Source: Bradyrhizobium sp. Gha
GTDB lineage: Bacteria; Pseudomonadota; Alphaproteobacteria; Rhizobiales; Xanthobacteraceae
DNA: 64,000 bases
Reading direction: 5' to 3'
NCBI RefSeq assembly: GCF_900113735.1
Contig: NZ_FOQM01000018.1
Coordinates: forward strand, 89,554-153,553
Numbering within the stretch: position 1 is the stretch's first letter; each line of letters starts with the position of its first letter. Position numbers and translations under genes: made by a program. The notes beneath the pieces are model-generated. The model was not told where the DNA came from and did no database searches. It saw nothing but the letters and a program-made list of their open reading frames with translations. Shown in pieces: positions 44,610-52,765 of the stretch.

Positions 44610-45239
44610 CTACCGCGTCCCGTAAGCGCGGTCGCCGGCGTCGCCGAGACCGGGCAGGATAAAGCCGTTCTCGTCGAGACCTTCATCCACCGCAGCCGTC
44701 CAGATGTGCACGTCCGGATGCAGGCCGCGCAGGCGCTCCAGTCCCTCTGGCGCGGCGATCAGGCAGGCGAGGCGGATGTCCTTGGCGCCGCGCTCCTTCA
44801 GCCGGTCGACTGCGGCCACGGCCGTGTTGGCGGTCGCGACGACCGGCGTCACCACGATCGCCAGGCGCTCGCCGAGATCCGACGGCGATTTGAAGAAATA
44901 CTCGACCGCGGCAAAACTCTGGGGCTCGCGGTAGAGGCCGATATGGGCGACGCGGGCGGTCGGCACCAGGTCCATCATGCCATCGACGAAGGTGGTGCCG
45001 GCGCGCAGCATCGGCACGAACACCAGCTTCTTGCCGGCGATCTTGGCCGAGTGCATCGTCGCCAGCGGCGTGTCAATCACGGTATCGGTGAGCGGCAAAT
45101 CGCGCGTCACCTCGTAGCACAGGAGCATGCCGATCTCCTTGATCAGCTCGCGGAACGACTTTGTCGAGATTGACTTGTCTCGCACCAGCGTGAGCTTGTG
45201 CTGCACCAGCGGATGATCGACGATCGTGACGCCTTCCAT
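44610..45239 (-). CDS. upp: Uracil phosphoribosyltransferase-family protein (URC6-like)
   Basis: This 209-residue enzyme of the Upp family would convert uracil and PRPP to UMP. The family core is clear (MLRAGTTFVDGMMDLVP, GLYREPQSFAAVEYF, GFILPGLGDAGDRAYGT). The PRPP loop, normally DPMLATGGS, reads TPVVATANT at 131–139, losing the acidic residue and both glycines. In the yeast URC pathway the third enzyme is a UPRT, and here the gene is third in a cluster with URC4 and URC1. Start ATG 45239 has AGGAG and gives the family length; ATG 45302 would add 21 residues. Confidence 0.88.
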   Translation of the reverse strand: MEGVTIVDHPLVQHKLTLVRDKSISTKSFRELIKEIGMLLCYEVTRDLPLTDTVIDTPLATMHSAKIAGKKLVFVPMLRAGTTFVDGMMDLVPTARVAHIGLYREPQSFAAVEYFFKSPSDLGERLAIVVTPVVATANTAVAAVDRLKERGAKDIRLACLIAAPEGLERLRGLHPDVHIWTAAVDEGLDENGFILPGLGDAGDRAYGTR

Positions 45240-45304
45240 GATCGGATGCTCCTGAAATTCATCGAGTCGCAATGACGGGAGTGGTCGCAAATCTTTGATC
45301 ATAT

Positions 45305-46543
45305 CTAAAACACGGTACCGTCGCTGATCACCTTGAGCGGCGGTGACCCGTCGGGGCGGCGGGCGAACGCGATGGCGCGGCCGGCGCCCCAGGTGCCGCC
45401 TTCCAGAATGCTGGCGAGCGGCAGCGATTGCGGCGTTCGGCCGAGCTTGGCGCGAACACGTTCGGCAACGCGATCCAGCAGCGCGACCGTCAGCGCGCGC
45501 CACTCAACGACGAGCAGGGAGTCGACCGCATGCGCACGCTCCGCGTCGGCGGCGTCGCGCAGACGCAGCACCTCGTGATCGACGAACAGGCCGCCGTTGC
45601 GATACTCGGCGAGCCCGGTAAGGCCGTCGATGTCGGTGACGTCAAACCCGGCGCGCTGGAGCGGCTCGATCAGCGAATAGCTCAGCCATTGCGAGAGCTT
45701 GTGCAGCGGCACGAGGCCGGCGGTCGCATCGTCGGCCCTGATCGCCGGATGACGCCAGCAATCGCCGAGCGGAACGCCCGCGAGCTCGAGCCGTGACGGC
45801 CAGATCGGTCCGAGCTGGTTCAGCACCCCCGACAGAATGGCGGGGGCGGGAATGGCGCCGTCTGTTGCCTGCGCGGCGATGTGGTCGAACAGGCCGCCCG
45901 GTCGCGGCGTGTCCTGCATGCCGAAGACGTCGGCGCGCGCAGCCATCAGTCTGCCCAGACGTTGCAGCAGATCCGTGCGTCCCTCGAGGCCCAGCAGCGG
46001 ATTGGCATCGCTCGCCTGGAAGGCCGACGTCAGCACCGGGAGCGGCAGCTTGGCGAGCACATCGGCATCGACCCGGAACGGCGCGCGCGCATCGGCGGAA
46101 AAGAGGCCGCCGGCAAACATGTCGAGGCTCGCGAGCGCCAGTCCCTCGGATCTGCCAATGCCCTGTTCCGTCACCGCATCGCGATATCGCCATGCGGCGC
46201 CTGCGCCGGCATCGAGCAGCACGCTCACGATGGCGAGGTCGAACTCCGCGCGGGCCCACGCCGCGCGATCAGGCCACGATGCCGCGCCAGCCAATTGCGC
46301 CCAGCGGTCGACGCCGCCGAACACAAAATGCCGCCACCGCGCGTGGAAGGGAATGTCGAGCGTCGGATAAGCCTTTCGCGTGACATCAAGCACGGCGTCA
46401 GCAACGCCGTCCATACGATCGAGATCGATGGTGAAATGCGTGAGCCCGCCCTGGAGGCCGACGTCGAGCATTCGTCCGGCGCGCGCGCGAACCGCCTTTG
46501 CGGTCAGCAGGGCGCGCGCCTCTCGTTCCAAAACGTCCGTCAT
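45305..46543 (-). CDS. URC4/Urg3 family protein (DUF1688), uracil catabolism
   Basis: This 412-residue protein belongs to the DUF1688 family that includes URC4 of Lachancea kluyveri and Urg3 of fission yeast, needed for growth on uracil through the URC route. Recognisable blocks are GGLTHFTIDLDRMD, YPTLDIPFHARWRHF, DMFAGGLFSADAR and GLFVDHEVLRLRD. It starts 7 bp after the URC1 stop codon and lies between URC1 and upp, so the three genes form one unit. The reaction of this enzyme is not established. Confidence 0.9.
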   Translation of the reverse strand: MTDVLEREARALLTAKAVRARAGRMLDVGLQGGLTHFTIDLDRMDGVADAVLDVTRKAYPTLDIPFHARWRHFVFGGVDRWAQLAGAASWPDRAAWARAEFDLAIVSVLLDAGAGAAWRYRDAVTEQGIGRSEGLALASLDMFAGGLFSADARAPFRVDADVLAKLPLPVLTSAFQASDANPLLGLEGRTDLLQRLGRLMAARADVFGMQDTPRPGGLFDHIAAQATDGAIPAPAILSGVLNQLGPIWPSRLELAGVPLGDCWRHPAIRADDATAGLVPLHKLSQWLSYSLIEPLQRAGFDVTDIDGLTGLAEYRNGGLFVDHEVLRLRDAADAERAHAVDSLLVVEWRALTVALLDRVAERVRAKLGRTPQSLPLASILEGGTWGAGRAIAFARRPDGSPPLKVISDGTVF

Positions 46544-46550
46544 CGCCAGA

Positions 46551-47807
46551 TCAGTATTTTTCCAGCGAACGCCCGACCACGCCGTCGACGTCCTTCTCCG
46601 GCGCGATGTCGGTCGAGTAATAACCGGCGGCCTTCTTCGCGGCGATCTCGACATAGGCGTCGGCCGGGATCAGCTCCGGCGGAATCGGCACGCGCTCGAC
46701 GATGTCGATGCCCTGCGAAGTCAGCGCGTCGTACTTCATGTCGCTCATCGACAGGAAGCGGTCGATGCGCTTGAGGCCGAGCCAGTGGATGGTGTCGGGC
46801 ATCAATTGCTGGAATCGCGCATCCTGCACGCCGGCGACGCATTCGGTGCGTTCGAAATAGGCGGCTGCCGCATCGCCGTCCTCCTGGCGCTTGCGCGCAT
46901 TGTAGACCAGGAATTTGGTGACCTCGCCGAGCGCGCGGCCTTCCTTGCGGTTGTAGACGACGAGGCCGAGCCCGCCTTCCTGCGCGCCGCGCGCGGATTC
47001 CTCGATGCCGTGGATCAGATAGGGCCGGCAGGTGCAGATGTCGGAGCCGAATACGTCGGAGCCGTTGCATTCGTCATGCACCCGGCAGGTGATCCTGGTG
47101 CGATGATCAGGCAGCTTGGTCACATCGCCGAACATGTAGACGGTGGTGCCGCCGATCGGCGGCAGGAACACTTTCAGGTCCGGCCGGGTCACGAGTTCCG
47201 GGAACATGCCGGCGGTCTGCTCGAACAGCGTGCGGCGAAGCTCCGTCTCGTTGGTGCCGAAGCGCTCGGCTAGGCCGGGCAAGTACCAGACCGGATCGAT
47301 CGCGATCTTCACCACGGAGACGCTGCCATTCGCGTGCACGACCTCGCCGTCGGCGCGCAGGCGCTTGGCGGCCAGCGCCTCGCGGATTTCGGGCAGATCG
47401 AGCCGTGCGCGCGTGATCGCGATGCTCGGGCGGATGTCGATGCCCTCGGCGATGTCCTTGCCGAAATTCTCGGCAACCAGATGACCCCAGGGATCGAGCG
47501 CGACGATCTTTGCGGGATCGCGCCATTGCTCGAACGGCCCGATGGTCGCGGCCGGGAAGGTGTTGGTGAGGTCGGGCCTGCGAATCGGATCCAGCGCACC
47601 GGCGGAGACGGCGAGCGCGCGGTACATCGCATAGGAGCCGCCATGGCTGCCGATCACGTTGCGATCTCCGGCGCGGGACACCGTGCCGATGATCGGTCCG
47701 CGGGCGCGCGCATCAGCGGCGCCCCAGTGAATCGGAAAGGCTGCCTTGCGGCCCGGCTCGGGATGCGAGGTGAGGCGGATATGGTCGGTACGGTTCGCGC
47801 GGCTCAT
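46551..47807 (-). CDS. URC1-type GTP cyclohydrolase II homologue, uracil catabolism
   Basis: This protein of 418 residues is about twice the size of riboflavin RibA. The C-terminal half carries the GTP cyclohydrolase II zinc site (Cys247, Cys258 and Cys260 in HDECNGSDVFGSDICTC). In place of RibA's QEGRGIG it has KEGRALG. The N-terminal 190 residues are an extension characteristic of URC1. Neighbouring URC4 and upp support a role in the URC pathway of uracil breakdown, probably acting on a ribosylated pyrimidine rather than in riboflavin synthesis. ATG 47807 is preceded by GGGAG; an in-frame TTG lies two codons upstream. Confidence 0.9.
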   Translation of the reverse strand: MSRANRTDHIRLTSHPEPGRKAAFPIHWGAADARARGPIIGTVSRAGDRNVIGSHGGSYAMYRALAVSAGALDPIRRPDLTNTFPAATIGPFEQWRDPAKIVALDPWGHLVAENFGKDIAEGIDIRPSIAITRARLDLPEIREALAAKRLRADGEVVHANGSVSVVKIAIDPVWYLPGLAERFGTNETELRRTLFEQTAGMFPELVTRPDLKVFLPPIGGTTVYMFGDVTKLPDHRTRITCRVHDECNGSDVFGSDICTCRPYLIHGIEESARGAQEGGLGLVVYNRKEGRALGEVTKFLVYNARKRQEDGDAAAAYFERTECVAGVQDARFQQLMPDTIHWLGLKRIDRFLSMSDMKYDALTSQGIDIVERVPIPPELIPADAYVEIAAKKAAGYYSTDIAPEKDVDGVVGRSLEKY

Positions 47808-47830
47808 GGCCAAACTCCCAAAAAACCAAT

Positions 47831-47851
47831 GGCCCGCCGCTCGGACGGGCC
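47831..47851 (-). promoter_or_regulatory. Leader hairpin ahead of the URC operon (attenuator-like)
   Basis: On the minus strand GGCCCG-TCCGAGCGG-CGGGCC forms a 6-bp GC stem, followed after ATTGG by TTTTTT and then the GGGAG of URC1 24 bases from the hairpin. A weak promoter candidate reads CTTGTC, 16 bp, TACAAT on the same strand (47927 down to 47900). A terminator-like hairpin between promoter and first gene could attenuate the operon. The U run is displaced by five bases, so termination may be weak or absent. Confidence 0.4.
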
Positions 47852-48104
47852 TGGCTCATCAGCGTTGCCGGACCAGAGCCCGGCGACGCAATCCAACATA
47901 TTGTAGCGGCCAGGCACGACAGACAAGTTAATCGTGGTGTGCCGCCTGCGGAGGCCTTCGTCGTCGTCCGGATCGACGAAAGGCGCCTGAAACCTCCCTA
48001 TATCTATGTAATCGTTCGAGTTTTTGAAGGGGGCGTCAGGCGACTGGATAAACCCGGCATATTCGGACATATCGACCGGACCGGCTCTGCCTCAGGAGTG
48101 CACC

Positions 48105-49232
48105 ATGTCTGCCGCCAGCTACATCGATCCCCGCAATGGAAAGCGCTATCCGCTCAATGAACCGCGCTGGTGTTCGGATGAGCGCACCCCGCTGCTGGTG
48201 ACGCCGGGTGCGGGGATCTCGCGCGCAGATATCGACAGCGGCACGCGCTCGCTCTGGCGCTACCGGGCCGCGCTGCCCGTGGAGATCAAGGATCCGATCT
48301 CGCTGGGCGCGGGCTGCACGCCGCTGGTGCAGCAGGGCTGGGGCGATTTGCGGCCGTTCTTCAAGCTCGAATGGTTCAATCCGACCGGCAGCTTCAAGGA
48401 CCGCGGCTCCGTGGTCATGCTGTCCTTCCTGCGCCAGATCGGAGTCGACGCCATCCTGGAGGATTCCTCCGGCAATGGCGGCTCGTCCATGGCCGGTCTT
48501 GGCGCCGCCGGCGGCATGCGCGTGAAGATTTTGGCGCCGGCCTCGACCTCGCCGGCCAAGATCGCGCAGGTGCGCGCTTACGGCGCCGAGGTGCAACTCG
48601 TCGAAGGCCCGCGCGAGGAATCGGAGGCCGAAGCCATCAGGCAGTCGAGCCAGACCTTCTATGCCAGCCACAATTGGCAGCCGTTCTTTCTCGAAGGTAC
48701 AAAATCGTTCGCCTACGAAATCTGGGAAGATCTCGGCTTTCGCGCGCCCGACAACATCATCGTTCCCGTCGGGGCGGGTAGCAGCCTGCTCGGCTGCGCC
48801 TTTGGCTTCCGCGAGCTCAAGAAGGCAGGGCAGATCGCGAAACTGCCGCGCCTGTTCGCGGCACAGCCGCTCAACTGCTCCCCGATCGATGCGAGCTTCA
48901 AGGCTGGCGTCGATTCGCCTGTCGCGCGCGAGGTGAGCAAGACCATCGCCGAGGGCACCGCGATCAAGTCTCCGCTGCGGCTGCGCGAGATCATCGGCGC
49001 GCTCCGCGAGAGTGGCGGCGCCACCGTTGCGCTCACCGAGGACGAGATCGTCACCGCGCTGCGTCGTCTGGCGCGGCAGGGTCTGTTCGCCGAGCCCACC
49101 AGCGCCAGCGCGGCCGCGGCGCTGGACAAGCTCGCCGCGGCCGGCGCCATCAAGGCGAACGAGACCACGGTCGCGGTCCTCACCGGCACGGGGTTGAAGG
49201 CCGCGACCACGGTGGCCGATCTGGTGCAGTAA
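48105..49232 (+). CDS. Threonine synthase-like PLP enzyme
   Basis: This is a fold type II PLP enzyme of 375 residues. The cofactor Lys98 is in FNPTGSFKDRG, and the phosphate loop is PVGAGSSLLGC, unlike the usual GNxGxA of main-line threonine synthases. It has the layout of threonine synthase but stands alone and is divergent from the URC operon, so it may be a second threonine synthase or act on another phospho- or amino-acid. ATG 48105 has CAGGAG ahead. Confidence 0.88.
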   Translation: MSAASYIDPRNGKRYPLNEPRWCSDERTPLLVTPGAGISRADIDSGTRSLWRYRAALPVEIKDPISLGAGCTPLVQQGWGDLRPFFKLEWFNPTGSFKDRGSVVMLSFLRQIGVDAILEDSSGNGGSSMAGLGAAGGMRVKILAPASTSPAKIAQVRAYGAEVQLVEGPREESEAEAIRQSSQTFYASHNWQPFFLEGTKSFAYEIWEDLGFRAPDNIIVPVGAGSSLLGCAFGFRELKKAGQIAKLPRLFAAQPLNCSPIDASFKAGVDSPVAREVSKTIAEGTAIKSPLRLREIIGALRESGGATVALTEDEIVTALRRLARQGLFAEPTSASAAAALDKLAAAGAIKANETTVAVLTGTGLKAATTVADLVQ

Positions 49233-49237
49233 TCGGA

Positions 49238-49347
49238 GGGTGGGTTAGCCATGCGGATGCGCGAAGCGCAGTCGCATGGCGTAACCCACCATCTCCGTCG
49301 ACGCGGAAGCCGAACAGGTGGGTTACGCTGGCGCTAACCCACCCTAC
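49238..49347. repeat. Intergenic repeat, family F
   Basis: The motif gtgggttag or its complement ctaacccac occurs in several orientations (ggtgggttagccatgcg, gcgtaacccaccat, ggtgggttacgctggcgc, taacccaccctacg). Together they form a compound palindrome. A half copy of the family A end (tctcgcaatgacg) follows directly to 49364. It separates the convergent PLP-enzyme and DUF2927 genes. Confidence 0.8.
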
Positions 49348-49373
49348 GAGTTCTCGCAATGACGACCGGCTCA

Positions 49374-50189
49374 CTATTCCTTCAAACCATTCACCCGCCT
49401 AACCCACGTCCGCACATCCGCGAGCACGTCGGGCAGCACCGCTCTCACCTCCAGCACGGTCATGCCGGCCTTGATGCGGGGATCGTAGAGCAGGTTGAGG
49501 ATGTACTGGTCGTAGACGTCGAAATAGCCCATCGACACATTGTCGTTGAACATGGTCCAAGGCACGCTCGCCGTGTCGTTGATCGGCCCGAGCGATTGCA
49601 GCACCTCCTCATAGGCGCAGTCGAGAAAGGTGAAGTCGCCGACGTCGACGGTGAGGATGACGTCGGAATGCTCGATCTCGAAATTGTCGTTCTTGCGGAA
49701 GCCGGACAGACATTGCGGATCGAGCGAGGTTCGGATCTCGCGCGCCTTCTCGGCGCCGTAGAAGCTCGTGATGGTGCGATAGAGGTCGCGGTCGCGCACG
49801 AGCTTTACCCGCACATTGGCCGCCTCGGCGGTGTCGGTCATGGCGAGGTCGAGATGCTGCACGCGCTTGCCGATATCGGCGACCACCTTTGCCAGCTGCG
49901 CCTTGCGGTCGGCGCGGTCGGTCTCGGCGAACACGCGCACCGGTCCGTCGAACTTGCGGATGCGATCGACGCGGCCGGCGAGGTGGTATTCGGCGCCGAA
50001 CGCAGTCTTGAAAAAGCCGTCGGCGATTTCCGCGTCGGTAAAGCTCTTCTTCTCGGCACGCTGGCGCGAGACGATCGCGGGCAGCTCGCCGGCGCGCGCC
50101 ATGCGGGCGGTGTCAGCCACACATGTGAGCGCCGCAAGCGTCAGCAGGGCGAAGCGAAGGGCAGCCGAGGCCGGGTCGAAAGCGCGCAT
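49374..50189 (-). CDS. Exported DUF2927-domain protein
   Basis: This is a 271-residue secreted protein with a signal peptide (about 1–32, ADTARMARAGE after the core). The DUF2927 region at about 40–230 carries FAETDRADRKAQLAKVV, VRVKLVRDRDLYRTI and a paired Cys (QCLSGF and LDCAYEE) that may form a disulfide. It has the predicted metallopeptidase-like style of this domain, but no confirmed catalytic motif is seen. A GTG in-frame at 50225 would lengthen the N-terminus. Function unknown. Confidence 0.82.
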   Translation of the reverse strand: MRAFDPASAALRFALLTLAALTCVADTARMARAGELPAIVSRQRAEKKSFTDAEIADGFFKTAFGAEYHLAGRVDRIRKFDGPVRVFAETDRADRKAQLAKVVADIGKRVQHLDLAMTDTAEAANVRVKLVRDRDLYRTITSFYGAEKAREIRTSLDPQCLSGFRKNDNFEIEHSDVILTVDVGDFTFLDCAYEEVLQSLGPINDTASVPWTMFNDNVSMGYFDVYDQYILNLLYDPRIKAGMTVLEVRAVLPDVLADVRTWVRRVNGLKE

Positions 50190-50271
50190 CGTCACGCAAC
50201 GCTGCCGTATTCGCCGGCAGCGCACAAGTCCGCAATTTCACGCCCGAAGCAGGTTCCTGCCGTTTCCCCGG

Positions 50272-50847
50272 TCAGTTGTTCAGCACCACCACTGTGGTGC
50301 CTACGCCGACACGGCCGTAGAGGTCGGTGACGTCGTCATTGGTCATGCGGAAGCAGCCGGAAGACACCGCTTGGCCGATCGTCTCCGGCTCGTTGGAGCC
50401 GTGGATGCGGTAGAGCGTCGAGCCCAGATACATCGCGCGCGCGCCGAGCGGGTTCTCGATGCCGCCCTTCATGTGGCGCGGCAAATCGGGCCGGCGGGCG
50501 ATCATCTGCGCCGGCGGCGTCCACTCCGGCCATTCCTTCTTGGCGGTGATCTTGTGCACCCCGCCCCAGCGGAAGCCGTCGCGGCCGACGCCAATGCCGT
50601 AGCGCAGGGCCTGGCCGTTCCCGAGCACGAGGTAGAGCCGGCGCTCGGCGGTGTTCACCACGATCGTGCCGGGGGCATAGTTCCCGTTGTACATGACGGT
50701 GGCGCGGGGAATCGGGCTCGCGCCGCCACCGAGATAGCTGGAGGTGCTGGTGCCGGTGAAGTCGTACATTCCCGCCGCAGATGCGTCGGCGGCGCCAGCC
50801 AGCAGGAGCGCGATTGCGGTCAGGTGTGCGGCAAAAAACCGGATCAT
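50272..50847 (-). CDS. L,D-transpeptidase (YkuD domain)
   Basis: This is a periplasmic L,D-transpeptidase of 191 residues with a signal peptide (cleavage near ASAAG). The catalytic motif HGSN…SSGCFRM provides His, Ser-Gly-Cys and Arg of the YkuD family. It should form 3-3 peptidoglycan cross-links or attach proteins to peptidoglycan. GGGGGA precedes ATG 50847. It lies 82 bp upstream of the DUF2927 gene on the same strand, a possible envelope pair. Confidence 0.92.
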   Translation of the reverse strand: MIRFFAAHLTAIALLLAGAADASAAGMYDFTGTSTSSYLGGGASPIPRATVMYNGNYAPGTIVVNTAERRLYLVLGNGQALRYGIGVGRDGFRWGGVHKITAKKEWPEWTPPAQMIARRPDLPRHMKGGIENPLGARAMYLGSTLYRIHGSNEPETIGQAVSSGCFRMTNDDVTDLYGRVGVGTTVVVLNN

Positions 50848-51178
50848 TGTTTCCCCCAGCAAAAAAGAATCAACAGAAGCCACAGGCCATATTTGCGGGC
50901 ATTCGGCAAGCCACCGCCCCGTGAGGCAGGGCATCGATAATCGGCAACCGTACCAATTGGTGGAATACGTTAGAGTGTTTCAAGCGAAGTGGATACCGGT
51001 TCGCATTAAGAAAACGCGTCAAAACGAGAATCCAATGCCCCGCGGAACGGGGCATTGGCCAAGCGGGCGCATCGTGATGCGGGGCAGGGCGGCGATGCCG
51101 GCACTTGCTTTGACGGGCCGAGCGAACAATGATTGATCGCAAGACCACTGAAAATGGCCGGTTGCGGGAGCAGACAGA
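50848..51178. other. Divergent intergenic region with a conserved repeat and an 11-bp palindrome
   Basis: No gene is seen in these 331 bp. At about 50978–51027 lies a motif (tttcaagcgaagtggatacc, then ggttcgcattaagaaaacgc) that I recognise as a frequent intergenic repeat of Bradyrhizobium-type genomes. A perfect inverted repeat at 51032–51058, listed separately, follows it. The promoters of the divergent transpeptidase and ThDP-enzyme genes must also lie here. Confidence 0.6.
51032..51058. repeat. Perfect 11-bp inverted repeat
   Basis: CCAATGCCCCG-CGGAA-CGGGGCATTGG is a perfect 11-bp stem with a five-base loop. No U run follows on either strand, so it is not a standard terminator. It may be the end of the adjacent repeat element or an operator of the downstream ThDP-enzyme gene. 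Confidence 0.7.
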
Positions 51179-52726
51179 ATGAACGGTGCGGAAAGCCTGG
51201 TGCGGACGATGGTCAAGGGCGGGGTGGACGTCTGCTTCACCAACCCGGGCACCTCCGAGATGCATTTTGTCGCGGCGCTCGACCGCGTGCCGGGCATGCG
51301 CTGCGTGCTCGGCCTGTTCGAAGGCGTGGTCACCGGCGCTGCCGACGGCTATTTCCGCATGAAGGGCCAGCCTGCCTCGACCCTGCTGCATCTCGGCCCG
51401 GGCCTCGCCAACGGCCTCGCCAACCTGCACAACGCCAAAAAGGCCAATTCCGGCATCGTCAACATCGTCGGCCAGCACGCCGTCTACCACATCGATTACA
51501 ATGCACCGCTGACCTCCGACATCGAGGGCCTGGCCCGGCCGATGTCGTCCTGGGTCCGCACTTCGCCGAATTCCAAATCGGTGGCCGCTGACGGCGCTGC
51601 CGCGATCGCTGCCGCCAAGAGCGCCCCGCCGCAGATCGCGACCCTGATCCTGCCTGCCGACACCGCCTGGAACGAGGCCGACGGCATCGCCGAGGTCCCG
51701 GCCGAGCAGCAGCGCGCCAGCTACTCCCCGCAGGCGGTCGAGCAGGCCGCAAAAATCCTGCATGCTGACGGCGAGGGCACGCTGCTCCTGATGACCGGCA
51801 GCGCGCTGAGCGAGCAGGGCCTGGCGCTGGCCGAGCGCATTGCGGCCAAGACCGGCTGCACCGTGATGGGGCCGACCTTCCGTCCCCGGATGGCGCGCGG
51901 CCGCGGCCGCTTCTCGATCGACCGCATCCATTACGTCATCGAGAACGCGCTGCCGATGCTGGCCAAGTTCCGTCACATCGTGCTGGTCGAGTCCGACGAT
52001 CCCGTCGCCTTTTTCGCCTATCCGAACAAGCCGAGCATGCTCAAGCCCGAGGGCTGCGATGTCCATCGGATGACCTCCTGGGGCGAGAATTCGGTGGCGG
52101 CGCTGGAAGCGCTCGCGGGCGCCGTCAAGGCCAGCGCCAGGGACGTCAAGCCGCAGGCCTTGCAGCAACTCGTCAAGCCGACCGGCGCGCTCACCTACGC
52201 CTCGATCGCGCAGGCGATCGCGTGCGCGATCCCCGAGAACGCGATCATGGTCGATGAATCCCTCACCACCGGCCGCGGCTTCTTCCCGCCGACGGCGGCG
52301 GCAGCGCCGCACGACTGGCTCCAGAACATGGGCGGCTCGATCGGCTTCTCCACGCCGCTGTCGATCGGCGCCGCGATCGCCTGCCCGGACCGCAAGGTCA
52401 TCACCATGGTCGGCGACGGCAGCGCGATGTACACGATCCAGTCGCTATGGACGCAGGCCCGCGAGAATCTCAACATCGTCACCATCGTGTTCGCCAACCG
52501 TATCTACCAGATCCTGCGCGGCGAGTTCGACAATGTCGGCGCCGGCGAACCCGGCCAGCGCGCCAACGACATGCTCAGGCTCGATCGCCCGACGCTCGAT
52601 TTCGTCGCTCTCGCCAAGGGCATGGGCGTGCCGGGCCGCGCCGTCAGCAATGCCGACGAGTTCAACAAGGCGCTGGCCGAGGCCGTCGCCGAGCCGGGAC
52701 CGCGGCTGATCGAAGTGCAGATGTAG
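51179..52726 (+). CDS. Acetolactate synthase-like thiamine-diphosphate enzyme
   Basis: This is a ThDP enzyme of 515 residues, shorter than true acetolactate synthase large subunits (about 560–600). Cofactor Glu48 is in LGLFEGV, and the ThDP-magnesium motif is GDGSAMYTIQSLW with VFANRIY at its end. There is no small regulatory subunit beside it. The subfamily (benzoylformate decarboxylase, 2-keto acid decarboxylase or a carboligase) cannot be fixed; its active-site segment TNPGTSEMHF differs from the mdlC-like enzyme at 35–37 kb. It is followed after 39 bp by a possible nuclease-fold protein gene. Confidence 0.87.
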   Translation: MNGAESLVRTMVKGGVDVCFTNPGTSEMHFVAALDRVPGMRCVLGLFEGVVTGAADGYFRMKGQPASTLLHLGPGLANGLANLHNAKKANSGIVNIVGQHAVYHIDYNAPLTSDIEGLARPMSSWVRTSPNSKSVAADGAAAIAAAKSAPPQIATLILPADTAWNEADGIAEVPAEQQRASYSPQAVEQAAKILHADGEGTLLLMTGSALSEQGLALAERIAAKTGCTVMGPTFRPRMARGRGRFSIDRIHYVIENALPMLAKFRHIVLVESDDPVAFFAYPNKPSMLKPEGCDVHRMTSWGENSVAALEALAGAVKASARDVKPQALQQLVKPTGALTYASIAQAIACAIPENAIMVDESLTTGRGFFPPTAAAAPHDWLQNMGGSIGFSTPLSIGAAIACPDRKVITMVGDGSAMYTIQSLWTQARENLNIVTIVFANRIYQILRGEFDNVGAGEPGQRANDMLRLDRPTLDFVALAKGMGVPGRAVSNADEFNKALAEAVAEPGPRLIEVQM

Positions 52727-52765
52727 GGGGCGCGCGATACGGAGTGCCAAAAGCCCGGAGCCAGA

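Noticed and set aside
46551..47807. Riboflavin GTP cyclohydrolase II (ribA)
   Set aside because: Double length, altered QEGRGIG motif and URC neighbours argue for URC1 instead.
51179..52726. Biosynthetic acetolactate synthase IlvB
   Set aside because: Too short and without an IlvN gene, so named only as a family member.
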